In this document: positions 45,681-57,851 of the stretch, piece by piece
Numbering within the stretch: position 1 is the stretch's first letter
Layout of the letters: each line of letters begins with the position of its first letter
Assembly (NCBI RefSeq): GCF_963855985.1
Contig: NC_087090.1
Span: forward strand, 12,832,501-12,896,500
Origin: Ostrinia nubilalis
Lineage: Eukaryota > Arthropoda > Insecta > Lepidoptera > Crambidae
Direction of reading: 5' to 3'
Length of the DNA: 64,000 bases
Made by a program: the position numbers and the translations under genes
Notes under the pieces: model-generated
Told to the model about the DNA's origin: nothing
The model's database searches: none
Seen by the model: only the letters and a program-made list of their open reading frames with translations

Positions 45681-48090
45681 TTGGTCATTGTGCGGTTTTT
45701 TGGAGAATTGCTTCAGTGGATTGCTCCAGTATTTTGTTTATTTTGGTTGCTCTAAAATCTAAATAAATTGTCTACGGGGAAGTCATTGCTTAGTAGTATG
45801 CTCTTACAGTCAACAATTGCTCAAGTAGAAAATTAAATATTTTTATGAATAAGTTTTAAAATAAGCTACTTACTTATGTTATAAACTGTTCATTATTATT
45901 ATTGTTTCAATAAAATTCAGCTGAAAACGATTTTTATTAAAAAAATCCAATTACATACTTAGTAGGTAAGTAGTTTAATAGTTATAAAAGTTATTTAATT
46001 TATTGAGCTCATTTTCTTTTGGCAAGAACTGAGTAAAATATTTTTACACAAAAATTATAATTTTATTAAATTGTATCATGTACATCATGCCTAGTTTTCT
46101 TATTTCCACACTACTCAGACATTTCCCTTTCACACGTGGGTATCGAGCACACAATATAAATACTTAGGTCTTCGCATTTTTGTATAAGAAAAAGCACTTT
46201 AATTAAAAAGCAGTAACCTCGATGATAAGTCTAGACATGGCAAAACAGAGGAGAAACACAAAAAAAAAAGAGATAAAAAAAGGTTTTGCAACAAAAAAAT
46301 CTAATCAATCTCATTAAGCCACACTAATAGCGTCCCACTAAACCATAGACTAAACTTTACGCATAATGCCATTCGCGGGCCGCGTCTCCCTAATCCGTAA
46401 CGAGCGCGTAACGATCACGTAACGAGGGCGGCTCGTTACCGCGGCCTCATTACCGCGTATCGGCTGCATCGCTGACATCTCGCTTTATTTGTGCCTGGCG
46501 CTAGCATGCATACGGGGTTACTTGATATTCTTAAATGTTTAAAATGGATTATTGAAAATTTTATAAAATAGGACTTCACTGTGGTGGCGTTGGGTAGTGT
46601 AATATGACCTGAAAAGAGCCTACATAAAACCCATAAAAGTCCAACTTCAAATTTAAAATTTGGACTTGTGTAGGTAATTTTAGGTGACGGGCAAATATTT
46701 TTTAGTACTTAATGTACAGTTTTTAATTTTTCAAAAAATATGATGCACTTTCGTAGTCTATTTTTGATTTAATTTTCCACTAAGAAACTGGTCCTCAATT
46801 CAGAAAATGATCTCAATCAACTTATTATTACGGATTTCGACAACTTGACTTTAATAAGATTTTAAATTCCCTAAACGCCCTGTATTTTTGGATAATTATT
46901 TCAGACACTAGAAACACTAAACTACATATTTAACATCAGATTTGCTATCTGTATGCTAATGCTTCATACTAGTTCCTACATTATTAGTAAAACACCTCGT
47001 AATATTAAATTGGAACATAAAATTAGGGACACCACTAGTTAAGGTTTTTATGGGGAAATGTTATTGGAATCGATAAAATTAGTACTGAATGCGTACTAGA
47101 CCCCTGTTTACTATCAGTTATAACTTTATGTGTTTTACTTTGTTATTATAAAAAGTAATAAAATAATTAAATCTATTACAATGGTTTCCCATTGTGGCTT
47201 GGGCTGTGGCGTCTCTAAAGTATTAACTTTTTAAAGGGAAAAATGTTTGTCACGAATTTAATAAATAATGTTAATTAGTTGACTGATACTGACGTTAATT
47301 TCAAAATTATAGACGAAATACAAAAAACTATTTCTTAAAACCATAAGAATACCTCAATATTTTTTTCTAGTACCTATTTCTTACTACAGGCGCCAGAGAT
47401 GACAACTAAGTACCATAATGCCTTATATGACGTCACTTTTAAAACAACAGTCCACACTAAACTTACGATAACGAGTGTCGTCTGAAAAAAACGAGTCGCT
47501 ATCGCGTTTCGCACTAGACAATAGATACCTGAAATCGCGAAGTATTGTTTCCGTAACAAGCAGCGAAAGGATTGAGGCGTTAAGCAGAGGTTTAAAAGCA
47601 CCCCGCAAATGATGCTAAATGATGGGTGCAGACGAGCGGTTGCGCTGTTACAGGTGGGTGTGTATCGCGCTCGTTAGTGCCAAAACTGTTTCTGGAAGAT
47701 GAGCGGGATTAACGCTGCGTTTTGGTCTATGAGTATTTTTAATGTAATTATACGAAAAAAATCGAAACAAAAAAATCGTTTCACTTTGTAGACTTTTGCA
47801 ATTAACAAAAGAAAATCCGAAACGAGGCAAGATAGGAACATTTCACCCTGTTGAGCTTGTTCACAGTCAAAACATTATGAATACATTTTTTGTTGTGGGT
47901 AAAATTGTATGCCCCTTATATTCTTTTTTGTAACATAACTACATTTTTAGAAAATCCTAGCTTGTCGCAATTTGAAATAGTTTTTTTCTAATTTCTGTAT
48001 TCATTATGTCGCTATTTAAGTATACCAATTTCTCTATGTAAGAAAGTTTTCAGTGTAAACATTTCAGAACAATAACTAGTTCTGGCAAGT
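45681..48090. other. Non-coding; little recognised
   Basis: AT-rich except 46360-46500 (gaacgagcg-like and cgtaacgatcacgtaacgag), a small GC-rich block with repeated gtaacga words. No gene seen. Confidence 0.35.
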
Positions 48091-48220
48091 GACAGGCGCT
48101 TTAGCGTTCCAACCGCCCGTCTGCACAGCCGCCCAGCCGATTGGTTTAGTTAGCAGTGAGCGACGCGCCTCATTTGCTTGCCGCCCGCCCGCGCGACTTT
48201 GTTACACTCTTTTCATTCCA
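48091..48220. other. Small GC-rich block with an inverted CCAAT box
   Basis: ccaaccgcccgtctgcacag, cccagccgattggtttagtt and gccgcccgcccgcgcgactt. It may be promoter or enhancer sequence. No start or donor follows. Confidence 0.2.
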
Positions 48221-48465
48221 ATACCGATTCTAACTATCTCTTTAGAGTGGTAAATCGCCATCATAAAATGCACTCTGCAAAATTCCCTTTGAATTTTACT
48301 GCGTATCGTTAGTGCAGATTTAGGTGAGATTAAATAGGAATCATTTGGTGTAACTTCAATGGACTTTTATTTATTTTTCAGTAGATTTTTTCAGAATTTT
48401 CCAAAGTTTGGAGCAATTAGCAACTTGGATAATCTAGTATTTTCAGTTACAATTACAGAGACTAG

Positions 48466-48581
48466 TGCCCGTTTTCACCATTAATCCCTAATTTTTAAGT
48501 GACCCCTATGGTAACACATAACAGGAATTTTGTTTTCAAAGGGGTCACTTAAAAATTAGGGATTGATGGTGAAAACGGGCA
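48466..48581. mobile_element. Short MITE, tgcccgttttcaccat ends
   Basis: 116 bp. The left arm tgcccgttttcaccattaat then ccctaatttttaagtgaccc is inverted almost completely at the right (gggtcacttaaaaattaggg, attgatggtgaaaacgggca). TAG flanks both sides (48463-48465 and 48582-48584). Confidence 0.85.
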
Positions 48582-48599
48582 TAGGAATCTTATTTTATA

Positions 48600-49690
48600 A
48601 ACAATAGAATTCAAAGTCGAATGCGAAATGCAAGCTCTCCTTTACAAATTCGTTTGCTAATTGGAATTTTAATGCTTCAAAAATACTTATCGGAAAGTAT
48701 AGACTACATTTTATTTTTAAGTTTTTGAATGAAAATTGAATATTGCTTACTTTGAAACTTATTGTATTAACCCTTAAGGCTTAAAGTAGGTAGGTACCTG
48801 TAAATAAGTCCATTATAATTTTTCATAGCCTATTTTATCTGTTATAGTCTTTTTCACCTAAGATGATTCGTATGACGTTTCGAGTTTGAAAGTTATAGAG
48901 ATGTCACATAACTAAACCATAGCGATTTATCTATCGATTTTTTTCTAAGAGTTAGTGAAACCTACTTTTAGAGAAATATTTTGTATATGTGTTATTTAAC
49001 AAAAAAACATGTTTTTTTTAATTACAAATATTATTGTAACAATTTTTTATTGATAATATTCAAATTCCATGGACTTCGTGTTCAAAAAAACGATTCCTAA
49101 AAAGTTCTGGTTCTATTTCTTTAAATTAAAAACTATTAATTTATTTTCAATGCGTTTATTAAAGTCAACAATCGAAAAATATAGTTGATTTTTGAGATGT
49201 TTTTAATAACTAAGTAATCACTACAATCGATTAATGAACCGCGGAAATAATCGATTTTGTTATACAACAAATACCCCAGCACAAAATCTATTCCGTTTCA
49301 CACATTGCGTACATTAAATAAAAAATATTTTTACATCGTATTTAATTAAAATATAATCAATAGACTCAGATTTTACTATATTTATACTATATATTTCAAG
49401 ACAAGTAGTTAATTTTTTTTTTATTATATTGCTAATGAAATACAAATATTTTTTCAAAAATATTCTGCATATGTAGTATGCGTAATATGGATAACCTTAA
49501 AGTGTCATACGGATCATCTTAGCTGAAAAAGACTATAGGTATCATCATTTGACCCGTTTGGTTGTCATTAAGCGATAAACATAATAATATAATATTCATA
49601 AATAAACTCAAAACTTTTACTTTTTAACTTAATTTTTTGTAGCATCATAATTTACCTAATGATGCCCCGAAGACTTTAATTTTATTGCAG
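48600..49690. other. AT-rich non-coding sequence
   Basis: Contains long A/T runs and no recognisable gene or repeat. Confidence 0.45.
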
Positions 49691-49692
49691 TT

Positions 49693-50097
49693 TAATTAAG
49701 AATCAAACGAACTTACCTGTGATGTTTGATATCTAATTATACGAGTGTCTTGACCGAAGATGATTACGTTTTACATGCAGCAGTACCTGGGATGATGCCG
49801 TCCTTATCACACTTTTAGAGAATATTTATTTAAAAATATAAGTTTTAAATATAATAAAGTACGTGTTTTGACTCCTCAGCACCGTAGTACATTCCGCGGT
49901 CCGCCATATTTCTTGTCATTATTTTAGAGCAAATTTTTTCGATCGGTTAAGGGTAATTATTCTCGGGTGAGGTGGGACTGTAATCATCTTCGGTCAAGAC
50001 ACTCGTATAATTAGATATCAAACATCACAGGTAAGTTCGTTTGATTCTTAATTATACTTCGTATCTCTCCCGAAGATGATTACGTTTTACATGCAGA
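49693..50097. mobile_element. Inverted-repeat element (ttaattaagaatcaaacgaa arms)
   Basis: Left arm 49693-49768 and right arm 49981-50054 are reverse complements containing cgaacttacctgtgatgttt and gtgtcttgaccgaagatgat. The right tip continues ttcgtatctctcccgaagat up to tacatgcag. The spacer (49769-49921) is shared, inverted, with 54702-54869. Family unknown. Confidence 0.7.
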
Positions 50098-50099
50098 TG

Positions 50100-53000
50100 T
50101 TTAGAGCATCGAAAAAATTACAACCGTAGAAACTATTAACTTGTTCAAGGTATTTTAGTAAATAAACAAAACATTGTTTACTTTCGTAATAATTAATGAT
50201 GGTTTTGAAACGAACAGTTAACAAAATCACAATCACACAAAAAGTTAAAGTAAGTAAGTTTCTAGTTTAATATTTAAGAAATGCCTACTTGACAAGATTC
50301 GGTCCACAAACTTGCAAGCCTTACGAATGACTTACAAATTTTAAATTATTATTAATAAATTAACGCCAGCCCGGTGGACGCAGACGTAGCCCGTATGGCT
50401 GGTATTATGAGCGCTATAAAAATCGATATTATCAAATTTGAAGTTCCACTGAGTTACCACTTTTTAAGTGGTTTTTGGTAACTGACAAAAAGATTATCAT
50501 CTGTGCGCCAATAGTCCTGTCAATGTAAGATTTAAGTGTTGAGGCTGGGCATAGTACAAGGTTGTCCATAATGTACGGTAATATATAGGTACAATAATAA
50601 ATGGTTGATAAAATTAATCGAGTCCGGTTTTAATGTTTTCATCAATTTCATCTACCTACTTTAATTTATATTTAGTCTGGACACAATAAAATATTATTAG
50701 TAATATTATTAGATAAACTCGGAGTATTCATTATCTGTGCAGAAACCAGAACTAGAAGAGGTATACACTTAACTGTAAATTTTTTCAGGGAAATGATAAT
50801 TTAATACCAAGTAGTGTCATATTTAGGCGGTCTGAGGCGAAACACGCTTTTGAGAAAACGTTTAATACAGTCATTAGTAGTAATATCCTGATATAACAGT
50901 ATAGATAAAGTCAAACGGTAACCATTGAGAGTACTGTACTGTAACTAACACGAATAATTTAATTTGTCCGTTGAGTATTCCAATAAAATGAGCTGAATTG
51001 GAATTACAACCATGATTGTAGACCTGAAGTATATTGTATAATATTAGTATGTACTATGTGAGAAAGATGTCATTAACATATCCAGAGAATTAGTAGGTGC
51101 GCCCCGCCTCAACTGCGATTGCCTGATAAGTTGCCGACCATCAGGGTGAGGACGCATGGAGAGGATGATCAACTCTGAAGGGCGAACACAACAGATTTTT
51201 GTTAGGTTCGAAACGTATGACTTTTGAAACGAGGAGCTTTGACCACAATAGGTACCACGGTAGTAGGTCAGAATGGTACTACTACTATGCCCTTAGCGCC
51301 ATTTTTTTTTTTTTTTTTTTTAGAAAGTTACATTAAATGTGCAAGTATCAATAACTTCGGAAATAGGGTGTAACTCCCAAGATGCATTCGTAGAACATTG
51401 GTGATTTTGAATAGTAAATGTACTTGCAAATAAGACGAATTCTGGAATACCAAAAGGTAATGTAATTTCTGTAAATGCGTAGTCTGCTAAATTCATAGTA
51501 CGTGTCTATATTAGATTGACGAGATTCGAAATCTGTGACCGCGTTTTCACACCCAACCACACCAATTCCATAACTCTCGAACAGTATTATTTAAAGTGTG
51601 CTGTATACTACCCCTTTTTTTTATTTGGCAATAACCGTTGTATTGTCTATTCTTAATAAGTAGGTGAGATGCAAATGTTTCAAGATCATAGAGTGCAGCG
51701 AGCAATTTCAGGGTATTTAAATGTAAAAGTAACTGTAACTGGGACCAATTTCCGATGGCTGTTACGCGATGCGCGATTGCGGTTGAGGTTGACCAGTGGT
51801 TGAGGCATCGAAACAAATCATTTGATTGCAGGGTAGGTACATGATGTGCTGTGTCAATGTAATCTCTCCAGTCTCCACTATGCTAAATTATGTTTTAAAT
51901 ACTTGGCAGATGTATTATAATGTTTATTGTAGTTATTTGAGTAATTGAGTGCCAAGATGTTTTTCCCGGTAACTTCGTGTACATCCAGCCGTAATTTTAA
52001 CGGCGGGGCACGCTGAGGTCAATAACCCCAAGAATGAAGCAAATTACTGGAATGATATTTTTCGTAGTTTTTAGCATTACTAGTGTCTTGCACTTTTGTT
52101 AAGTTAAATTAATTTCTATCGTATTAAATGTAAATTTTAGAAATGTAGGTAACATTATTATTTTGATTAGATAAAAAATCTTTTGTCCTCCTACCCTAGT
52201 TGCTCTTATAAATCTCCCGTTGTTTGAATATTATTCCAGCATTCTGACCGTTCCAATACATAAAAATTGGTACAGGTATTGGTACAGATAGATGGCCGAG
52301 TGATTGCAAAAAGTGTAAAACTGCTTTTAATAATTTTGTAAATACAAAAGGCACCATGCGGATGTAAGACAAAAACGATCGATCACGAAGAAATTCAAAC
52401 AACTGAATATTAAAGTGCTTGGAGTTCCATGACAAACGAAGCCAAATTCATCCATTTTCAGCAATTGGTAATAAAAGATAGGAGTCTTTCAACTCTAAGG
52501 TTTTCACATAATAAAATGTATTGTTATATAATTAATTATGTAAAGTCAGTGGTAGTATTGCATTTTAAAATAGTTCATATTAATGAATTTATTTAATTCC
52601 TTTAAATTTAGAATAAATCTATGTCTACAATTTGGCTTTTGTACAGTTGTCGAATATACCTACTACTCCCCTCAGGTGTAGTATGTGACCTACATTGGGG
52701 TACTCCAACTTGGCATGGTTAAGTTTAAAATGGAATTTCATAACCCTGATCCAGGACAAAATAGTAGTATCATTTAATTTTGTTATGTTAGGTAAGCCAT
52801 TTATTTTAGTAGTATTTAAGTCTACCAGTTACTAGCACCTTGGTGCCTATCTGCTGAATAAAATTATCATTTCCGATTCGGTTGATGATAGTTGGGTCTC
52901 GGGTTAACCGGAGACGGCCCCGCGGCGCAGGCGGCGGCGGCGGAGCCGGCGGCTGCTGGGCTGGCCGGGGTTCACTCACTGCTCAGCGGCTGCCGCTCAC

Positions 53001-53627
53001 AATGCCCCCCTTGCGTTTAAAGTCTGATGAGTTGTAGACGTGCTGGGCTGGTATTACTGAATTATATTAGTCATAGATGATTTCGAGTGGTCTGATAAAT
53101 CTGAACCAAACAAGAGATTCGTTTTGATAAATCTTTTATGATATCTCTTTTTTTTGCTTGCTAATGGAATTTGTGATAGCGTATCTTCTTGACAGTGATT
53201 CTCTAATGAGTGTCACAAAGTAACCGCCAGCATCGCTCAAGGTTTTCATAATTCCTTACGGAATATTATTCCATTTGTGACATAGCTAGGTCATCAAATC
53301 ATATTGAAGGCTCGGTGAAATCAGTTGCAATAAGGATGCGTACAGCAAACAGAAGCAGAATCAGATGTTCAGTTGTATTGCTGCCTTTGTTGAAGTAATT
53401 ATTATGCGCAATTTTTAGCAAGTAAATAATGTTTCATTAAGTCTTTTTTATTTGTAGGTAGGTAATTCATTAATCAATATTTTCCAACCTGTTGCTAGAT
53501 CCTTGTGAAAGTCTTTGAAAGGCTTTGTCTTGAAAAATACCTGGTATTTTCGTCTGATGTAGGTAATTATTGTATGCTATTTTAGTAATAGTTCACAATA
53601 AAGATTTTTGTATTTGATAGGGTAACA
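50100..53627. other. Non-coding; one CpG-rich block
   Basis: Mostly AT-rich, with a 20-nt T run at about 51303-51322. 52905-52990 is strikingly GC-rich with a (ggc)n run (ggcgcaggcggcggcggcgg) and may be a 5'UTR or enhancer of an unseen gene. No exon could be defined on either strand. Confidence 0.3.
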
Positions 53628-53725
53628 AATTATTTATTTATTTATTTATTTACACTTTTGCACATACAATTGTACAGTGGCGGACTTAATGCCAGGTGGC
53701 ATTATCTGCCAGTCAATTATAAATA
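53628..53725 (-). repeat. LINE 3' end with (taaa)n-type tail, minus orientation
   Basis: A ttatttatttatttatttac run followed by cacatacaattgtacagtgg, cggacttaatgcc and gcattatctgccagtcaa, a common lepidopteran LINE 3' terminus seen from the other strand. Confidence 0.6.
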
Positions 53726-53861
53726 CCCCATGTATATTGTATATTATTATATTTATAATTATGTTATACTATTTTACGACGTGTTGATACGTCTACCCAC
53801 GTTATATGATAATACGTTAGGAAAATAATCAAAGCAAAATGCAATCAGTTTAAAAATGTCT

Positions 53862-54330
53862 TATCCACACACGATATATGCCGGGATAATTAATATGCTC
53901 AAAGGCAATAAAGCATCCACACACGATATACGTCGGGATGTTTATGTATTTTGTAAAACACGATTTTTGTACGTGTAGTTTAGTATCCACACACGATATA
54001 CGCCGGGATAAGCAATAAATCATCCACACACGATTTACGTCGGGATGTTTATGTATTTTGTATAACACGATTTTTGTACGTGTAGTTTAGTATCCACACA
54101 CGATATACGCCGGGATAAGCAATAAAGCATCCACACACGATTTACGTCGGGATGTTTATGTATTTTGTATAACACGATTTTTGTACGTGTAGTTTAGTAT
54201 CCACACACGATATACGCCGGGATAAGCAATAAATCATCCACACACGATTTACGTCGGGATGTTTATGTATTTTGTATAACACGATTTTTGTACGTGTAGT
54301 TTAGTATCCACACACGATTAAGTCGGGACA
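53862..54330. repeat. 107-bp tandem repeat with 25-bp sub-motif
   Basis: gtagtttag recurs at 53975, 54082, 54189 and 54296, exactly 107 bp apart. Each unit holds two versions of atccacacacgat…cgggat (atatacgc and tttacgt variants) plus gtacgtg. About four units, with decayed edges. Confidence 0.93.
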
Positions 54331-54449
54331 CAAAGTATTACCACGGAGGGTAGTTGAAAATATTCATTTTTAATACAAAAAATAGAAATTATTCACATTA
54401 TTTCATAACAATTTCAAAATACACGATTCACAACTTACCAGAATGTTTT

Positions 54450-54473
54450 AAATATGTATGTATGTATGTATGT
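54450..54473. repeat. (tatg)n microsatellite
   Basis: atgtatgtatgtatgtatgt between the 107-bp array and the inverted-repeat copy at 54702. Confidence 0.9.
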
Positions 54474-54701
54474 CTGCAAATCTGCAGTGACTGCACGATG
54501 GAGACAACGATGTTTTTTCTGGTTCATCATCATCAGATAAAACTATAATTTGTCGTTGTCTATGTACATACGAGGTTTCTTAACAAACTTTTCACCATAT
54601 CACTATTATCACCATTACTTGATCGTTTCCTTTTACCCATTTTTACGCTAAGTTATTTTTATTGAAAAAGTACGTGTGAGTCGGACGAACACCAACACAA
54701 G

Positions 54702-54892
54702 TAATGACAAGAAATATGGCGGACCGCGGAATGTACTACGGTGCTGAGGAGTCAAAACACGTACTTTATTATATTTAAAACTTATATTTTTAAATAAATA
54801 TTCTCTAAAAGTGTGATAAGGACGGCATCATCCCAGGTACTGCTGCATGTAAAACGTAATCATCTTCGGGAGAGATACGAAGTATAATTAAA
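54702..54892. mobile_element. Inverted copy of the 49.75-49.92 kb sequence
   Basis: 54702-54869 is the near-exact reverse complement of 49755-49921, including atggcggaccgcggaatgta, gaggagtcaaaacacgtact and ctgcatgtaaaacgtaatca. The tip atcttcgggagagatacgaa…ttaa (to 54892) matches the tip at 50048-50096. Both copies preserve a 20-codon frame (54716-54778 here) starting MADRGMYYGAEESK. Confidence 0.85.
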
Positions 54893-55024
54893 ATATAACG
54901 TACTAAATGACGGACGATCAATTACCACGATAATCATGTGCTCATGTATCAATGGCTGCTGATTGGGATTGGTTTATGTGGTAGAGTCGACCCATACAAA
55001 ACAAGAATAAAACCATAACAGTTC

Positions 55025-55160
55025 CGGCAGTTAGAGGCAAGATAGCCAGTTCCTCCGTGGTTTGAGGAATCTGGGTGAAGCTCGCTTCTCACCTTCGGCC
55101 TGATCATCACTTACCATCAGGTTAGATACAGGCCAAGAGCTTCCTCGTTGTGGATAAAAC
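55025..55160. repeat. Dispersed repeat fragment, inverted relative of 17220-17345
   Basis: gccagttcctccgtggt, gaagctcgcttctcaccttc, ggcctgatcatcacttacca and gccaagagcttcctcg are the reverse complement of the intron 11 copy. Confidence 0.6.
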
Positions 55161-56311
55161 AAAACTTAGTACTAGCTTTCGTCTGCGGCTTTTCCCTCGT
55201 AGGTTTTGGTCTGTCGTACCTATAGTTGTGCATAATATAAAATGTGTCCTGCTAGACGTAGCAGTATGTCCTTTAGTGAAAAAACCTGTTAATTAAAATG
55301 AATATTTATTCGTAGTACTATTCACTATTATTAAAATAAATACATCTTATGTAATTGGTAATACGTAATTGGTAATTATATGAATAGATAGCCCCATAGG
55401 ATAGGTGATCGTTTTTCTTCCCGGTTTTTCAATATTCACCCAAAATAGGATCTTATTTTTTTTGTAAGAAATAAACTTTATTTGAAAACTGACACAAATT
55501 ACACATACGTCATAAAAATGTTGCAAAAGGTCACCCACTCAGTATGATCTACTCGTAGCTGCTATGACACTGAATTTCAGTGCGTGTCTTCGGTGATTTG
55601 TAAAAATATTAGTGGGTTTTCTACTGTTAGCGATTCGTTTTCTTAATTTTTTCTATCAGTTTATTGGCTCGTATTAGAAACTAGCGTCATGCCACAATAT
55701 GGGACTTTTTGAAATATGCCAGCTGAAATAAAACTTACTTTTACGTGGGACTGTTTTTCTACGGCGCGGTCGATTGCGTCCGCGTCGGCCGCGACAGGTT
55801 AACGGCGGACTTTTAATGATCCCGTAATGATTCAGCCGCGGGCTACGCGATGCGTTACCTACCGCAGAAAATTATGATATTGTAGATATTATGGCTGGGT
55901 TAGATGCAATTAAATTTAAATAAATTGAAATATCGACACGATTTACCGTTGTGAAAGACCGAAATGTCAGTTCCTTAAAAGGCATAAAAGTACGTTAAAA
56001 TTTTAGTACTTTATACGGAGGGCGGCGAATTAAAGCATGATGGATTGATGTAATTAATGAGGGTAATTGATGAGTTTTCTTATTTTTATGTAATGAATGA
56101 AGGCAAAGAAAGTAACATTCAAAACCATCTTAATCATTATCTAACAAGAGAGCGGACGATAGCTTTAACATACGAGTTTGCGCTCCGTACTAGCTTACTT
56201 AATATATACGAGTATAATGAGTATTGAATATTACTAGTAAGCTTCATTAAGTTTCAAACGGCCTTGACTCCAGAAATCATGTGTTGGGCATAGAATTGAA
56301 CTATTATAAAA
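55161..56311. other. Non-coding; nothing firm
   Basis: A Helitron-like end trace (actagctttcgtctgcggct) sits at about 55172. 55750-55870 is GC-richer (cggcgcggtcgattgcgtcc) and may be regulatory. Confidence 0.3.
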
Positions 56312-57851
56312 TAGTCCAGTCATTTCGTCCGAAAAAAAGGCAAATAAAAGAAAATGAATTTGCGCTTCTAATTTTTTAATATGTTGTAGGGGATACCTAG
56401 AAAAGCTTAACTTGAGATTGTCGACCAAGCTTTCCTAGGAGCTTTCGCCGCCATCTTGGAAAACGCTTAAAATTTGTTTTTCGGCAATAACTCGGCTATC
56501 CGATGAGATTCGAAAATTTTTGTAGGACACTTTTTGTAGCTTTCTTTGTGCTCTACAATAACGTCCGAACCATTTTTAGCGTATCATGCATCGTTATCGA
56601 GATATCGATCGATAAAGTCAAAAATTTTGGACACAATTTTTGTTTTTTGCTTTTTTTTTCTTTGGGTCTTAATAAATATGAAAAATTGTGGAATTCAAAC
56701 TTGTAGAGCATATTCAGACCTACAATTTCCTTCTTGGATTTTTTTATGTTGGACAAAAATTACGATCTCCAGCGCGCCGCAAAGTCGGTGAATCCACGCT
56801 CAGCGTCGAGCGCGCTCAAGTTAGTATATCGTATCGTGTTGAGTTTTTGCTGTGCGTAGTGTAAATCGAGGGTTCCGATATTCTGGGCAAAAATTTCGAT
56901 ATCTAGTTGGCTGTAAACTCGTTATAACGGCGTGCCCGCATAGAGCGTCCGTTTGAAAGCAAACCGGCTTCCTGATCCTCCGATCTCTCACAACTCACGT
57001 TACGCAGCAGGCACTGAGCAAGTGATCACTTGACAGCAGGTAATCTCACAACAACTCGAAGAGTTTACGGAGGACGAAGATCTTCAGCCTGGACCATCCA
57101 AGCGAAAAAAGACATAAAAAAAGTCCATCGTTCGTGTCTCGAGTGCAGAAAAAAATATTTTTCTTTCCGTTTATTTTGTTTTGTTTATTTTGTATTGTAA
57201 AAAAATAATTTTTTTTACTGCACAAACAAATTATTTGTTTAATAAATTACTATTGTGTGATCCTTAATTTGTTGCTCTATGTACTTATTTTTTATCCCAT
57301 CAATTTCCTGAACAATTTCCCATTCGATTCGACATCCAGACACAACCGAGCGAGCAGCTCGCTCGACGCTGAGCGTGGATTCACCGACTTTGCGGCGCGC
57401 TGGAGATCGTAATTTTTGTCCAACATAAAAAAATCCAAGAAGGAAATTGTAGGTCTGAATATGCTCTACAAGTTTGAATTCCACAATTTTTCATATTTAT
57501 TAAGACCCAAAGAAAAAAAAAGCAAAAAACAAAAATTGTGTCCAAAATTTTTGACTTTATCGATCGATATCTCGATAACGATGCATGATACGCTAAAAAT
57601 GGTTCGGGCGTTATTGTAGAGCACAAAGAAAGCTACAAAAAGTGTCCTACAAAAATTTTCGAGTCTCATCGGATAGCCGAGTTATTGCCGAAAAACAAAT
57701 TTTACCCCTTTTTTCAACATGGCGGCGAAAGCTCCTAGGAAAGCTTGGTCGACAATCTCAAGTTAAGCTTTTCTAGGTATCCCCTACAACATATTAAAAA
57801 ATTAGAAGCGCAAATTCATTTTCTTTTTTGAATGTACGTAATGACTGGACT
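56312..57851. mobile_element. Second long-arm foldback element, TAGTCCAGTCATT ends
   Basis: Ends TAGTCCAGTCATT (56312) and AATGACTGGACTA (ending 57851). AAA flanks both, a weak 3-bp duplication. The arms are about 500 bp (56312 to about 56815 and about 57357-57851), nearly identical, with cgctcagcgtcgagcgcgct at the inner edge. The roughly 540-bp centre has a short possible coding relic (57046-57112, QLEEFTEDEDLQPGPSKRKK then stop), acidic then basic, like a protein tail. Superfamily unknown. Confidence 0.8.

Noticed and set aside
53850..54068. 72-codon minus frame rich in repeated residues
   Set aside because: It lies entirely within the 107-bp tandem repeat and repeats with it; there is no sign of a protein.
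53862..54330. CRISPR-like alternation of short repeats
   Set aside because: The 'spacers' are themselves identical from unit to unit and the setting is an insect genome, so it is an ordinary tandem repeat.
57381..57626. 81-codon minus frame near-identical to the + frame at 56546-56791
   Set aside because: The match is caused by the inverted arms of the foldback element. The frame has no transposase-like features.
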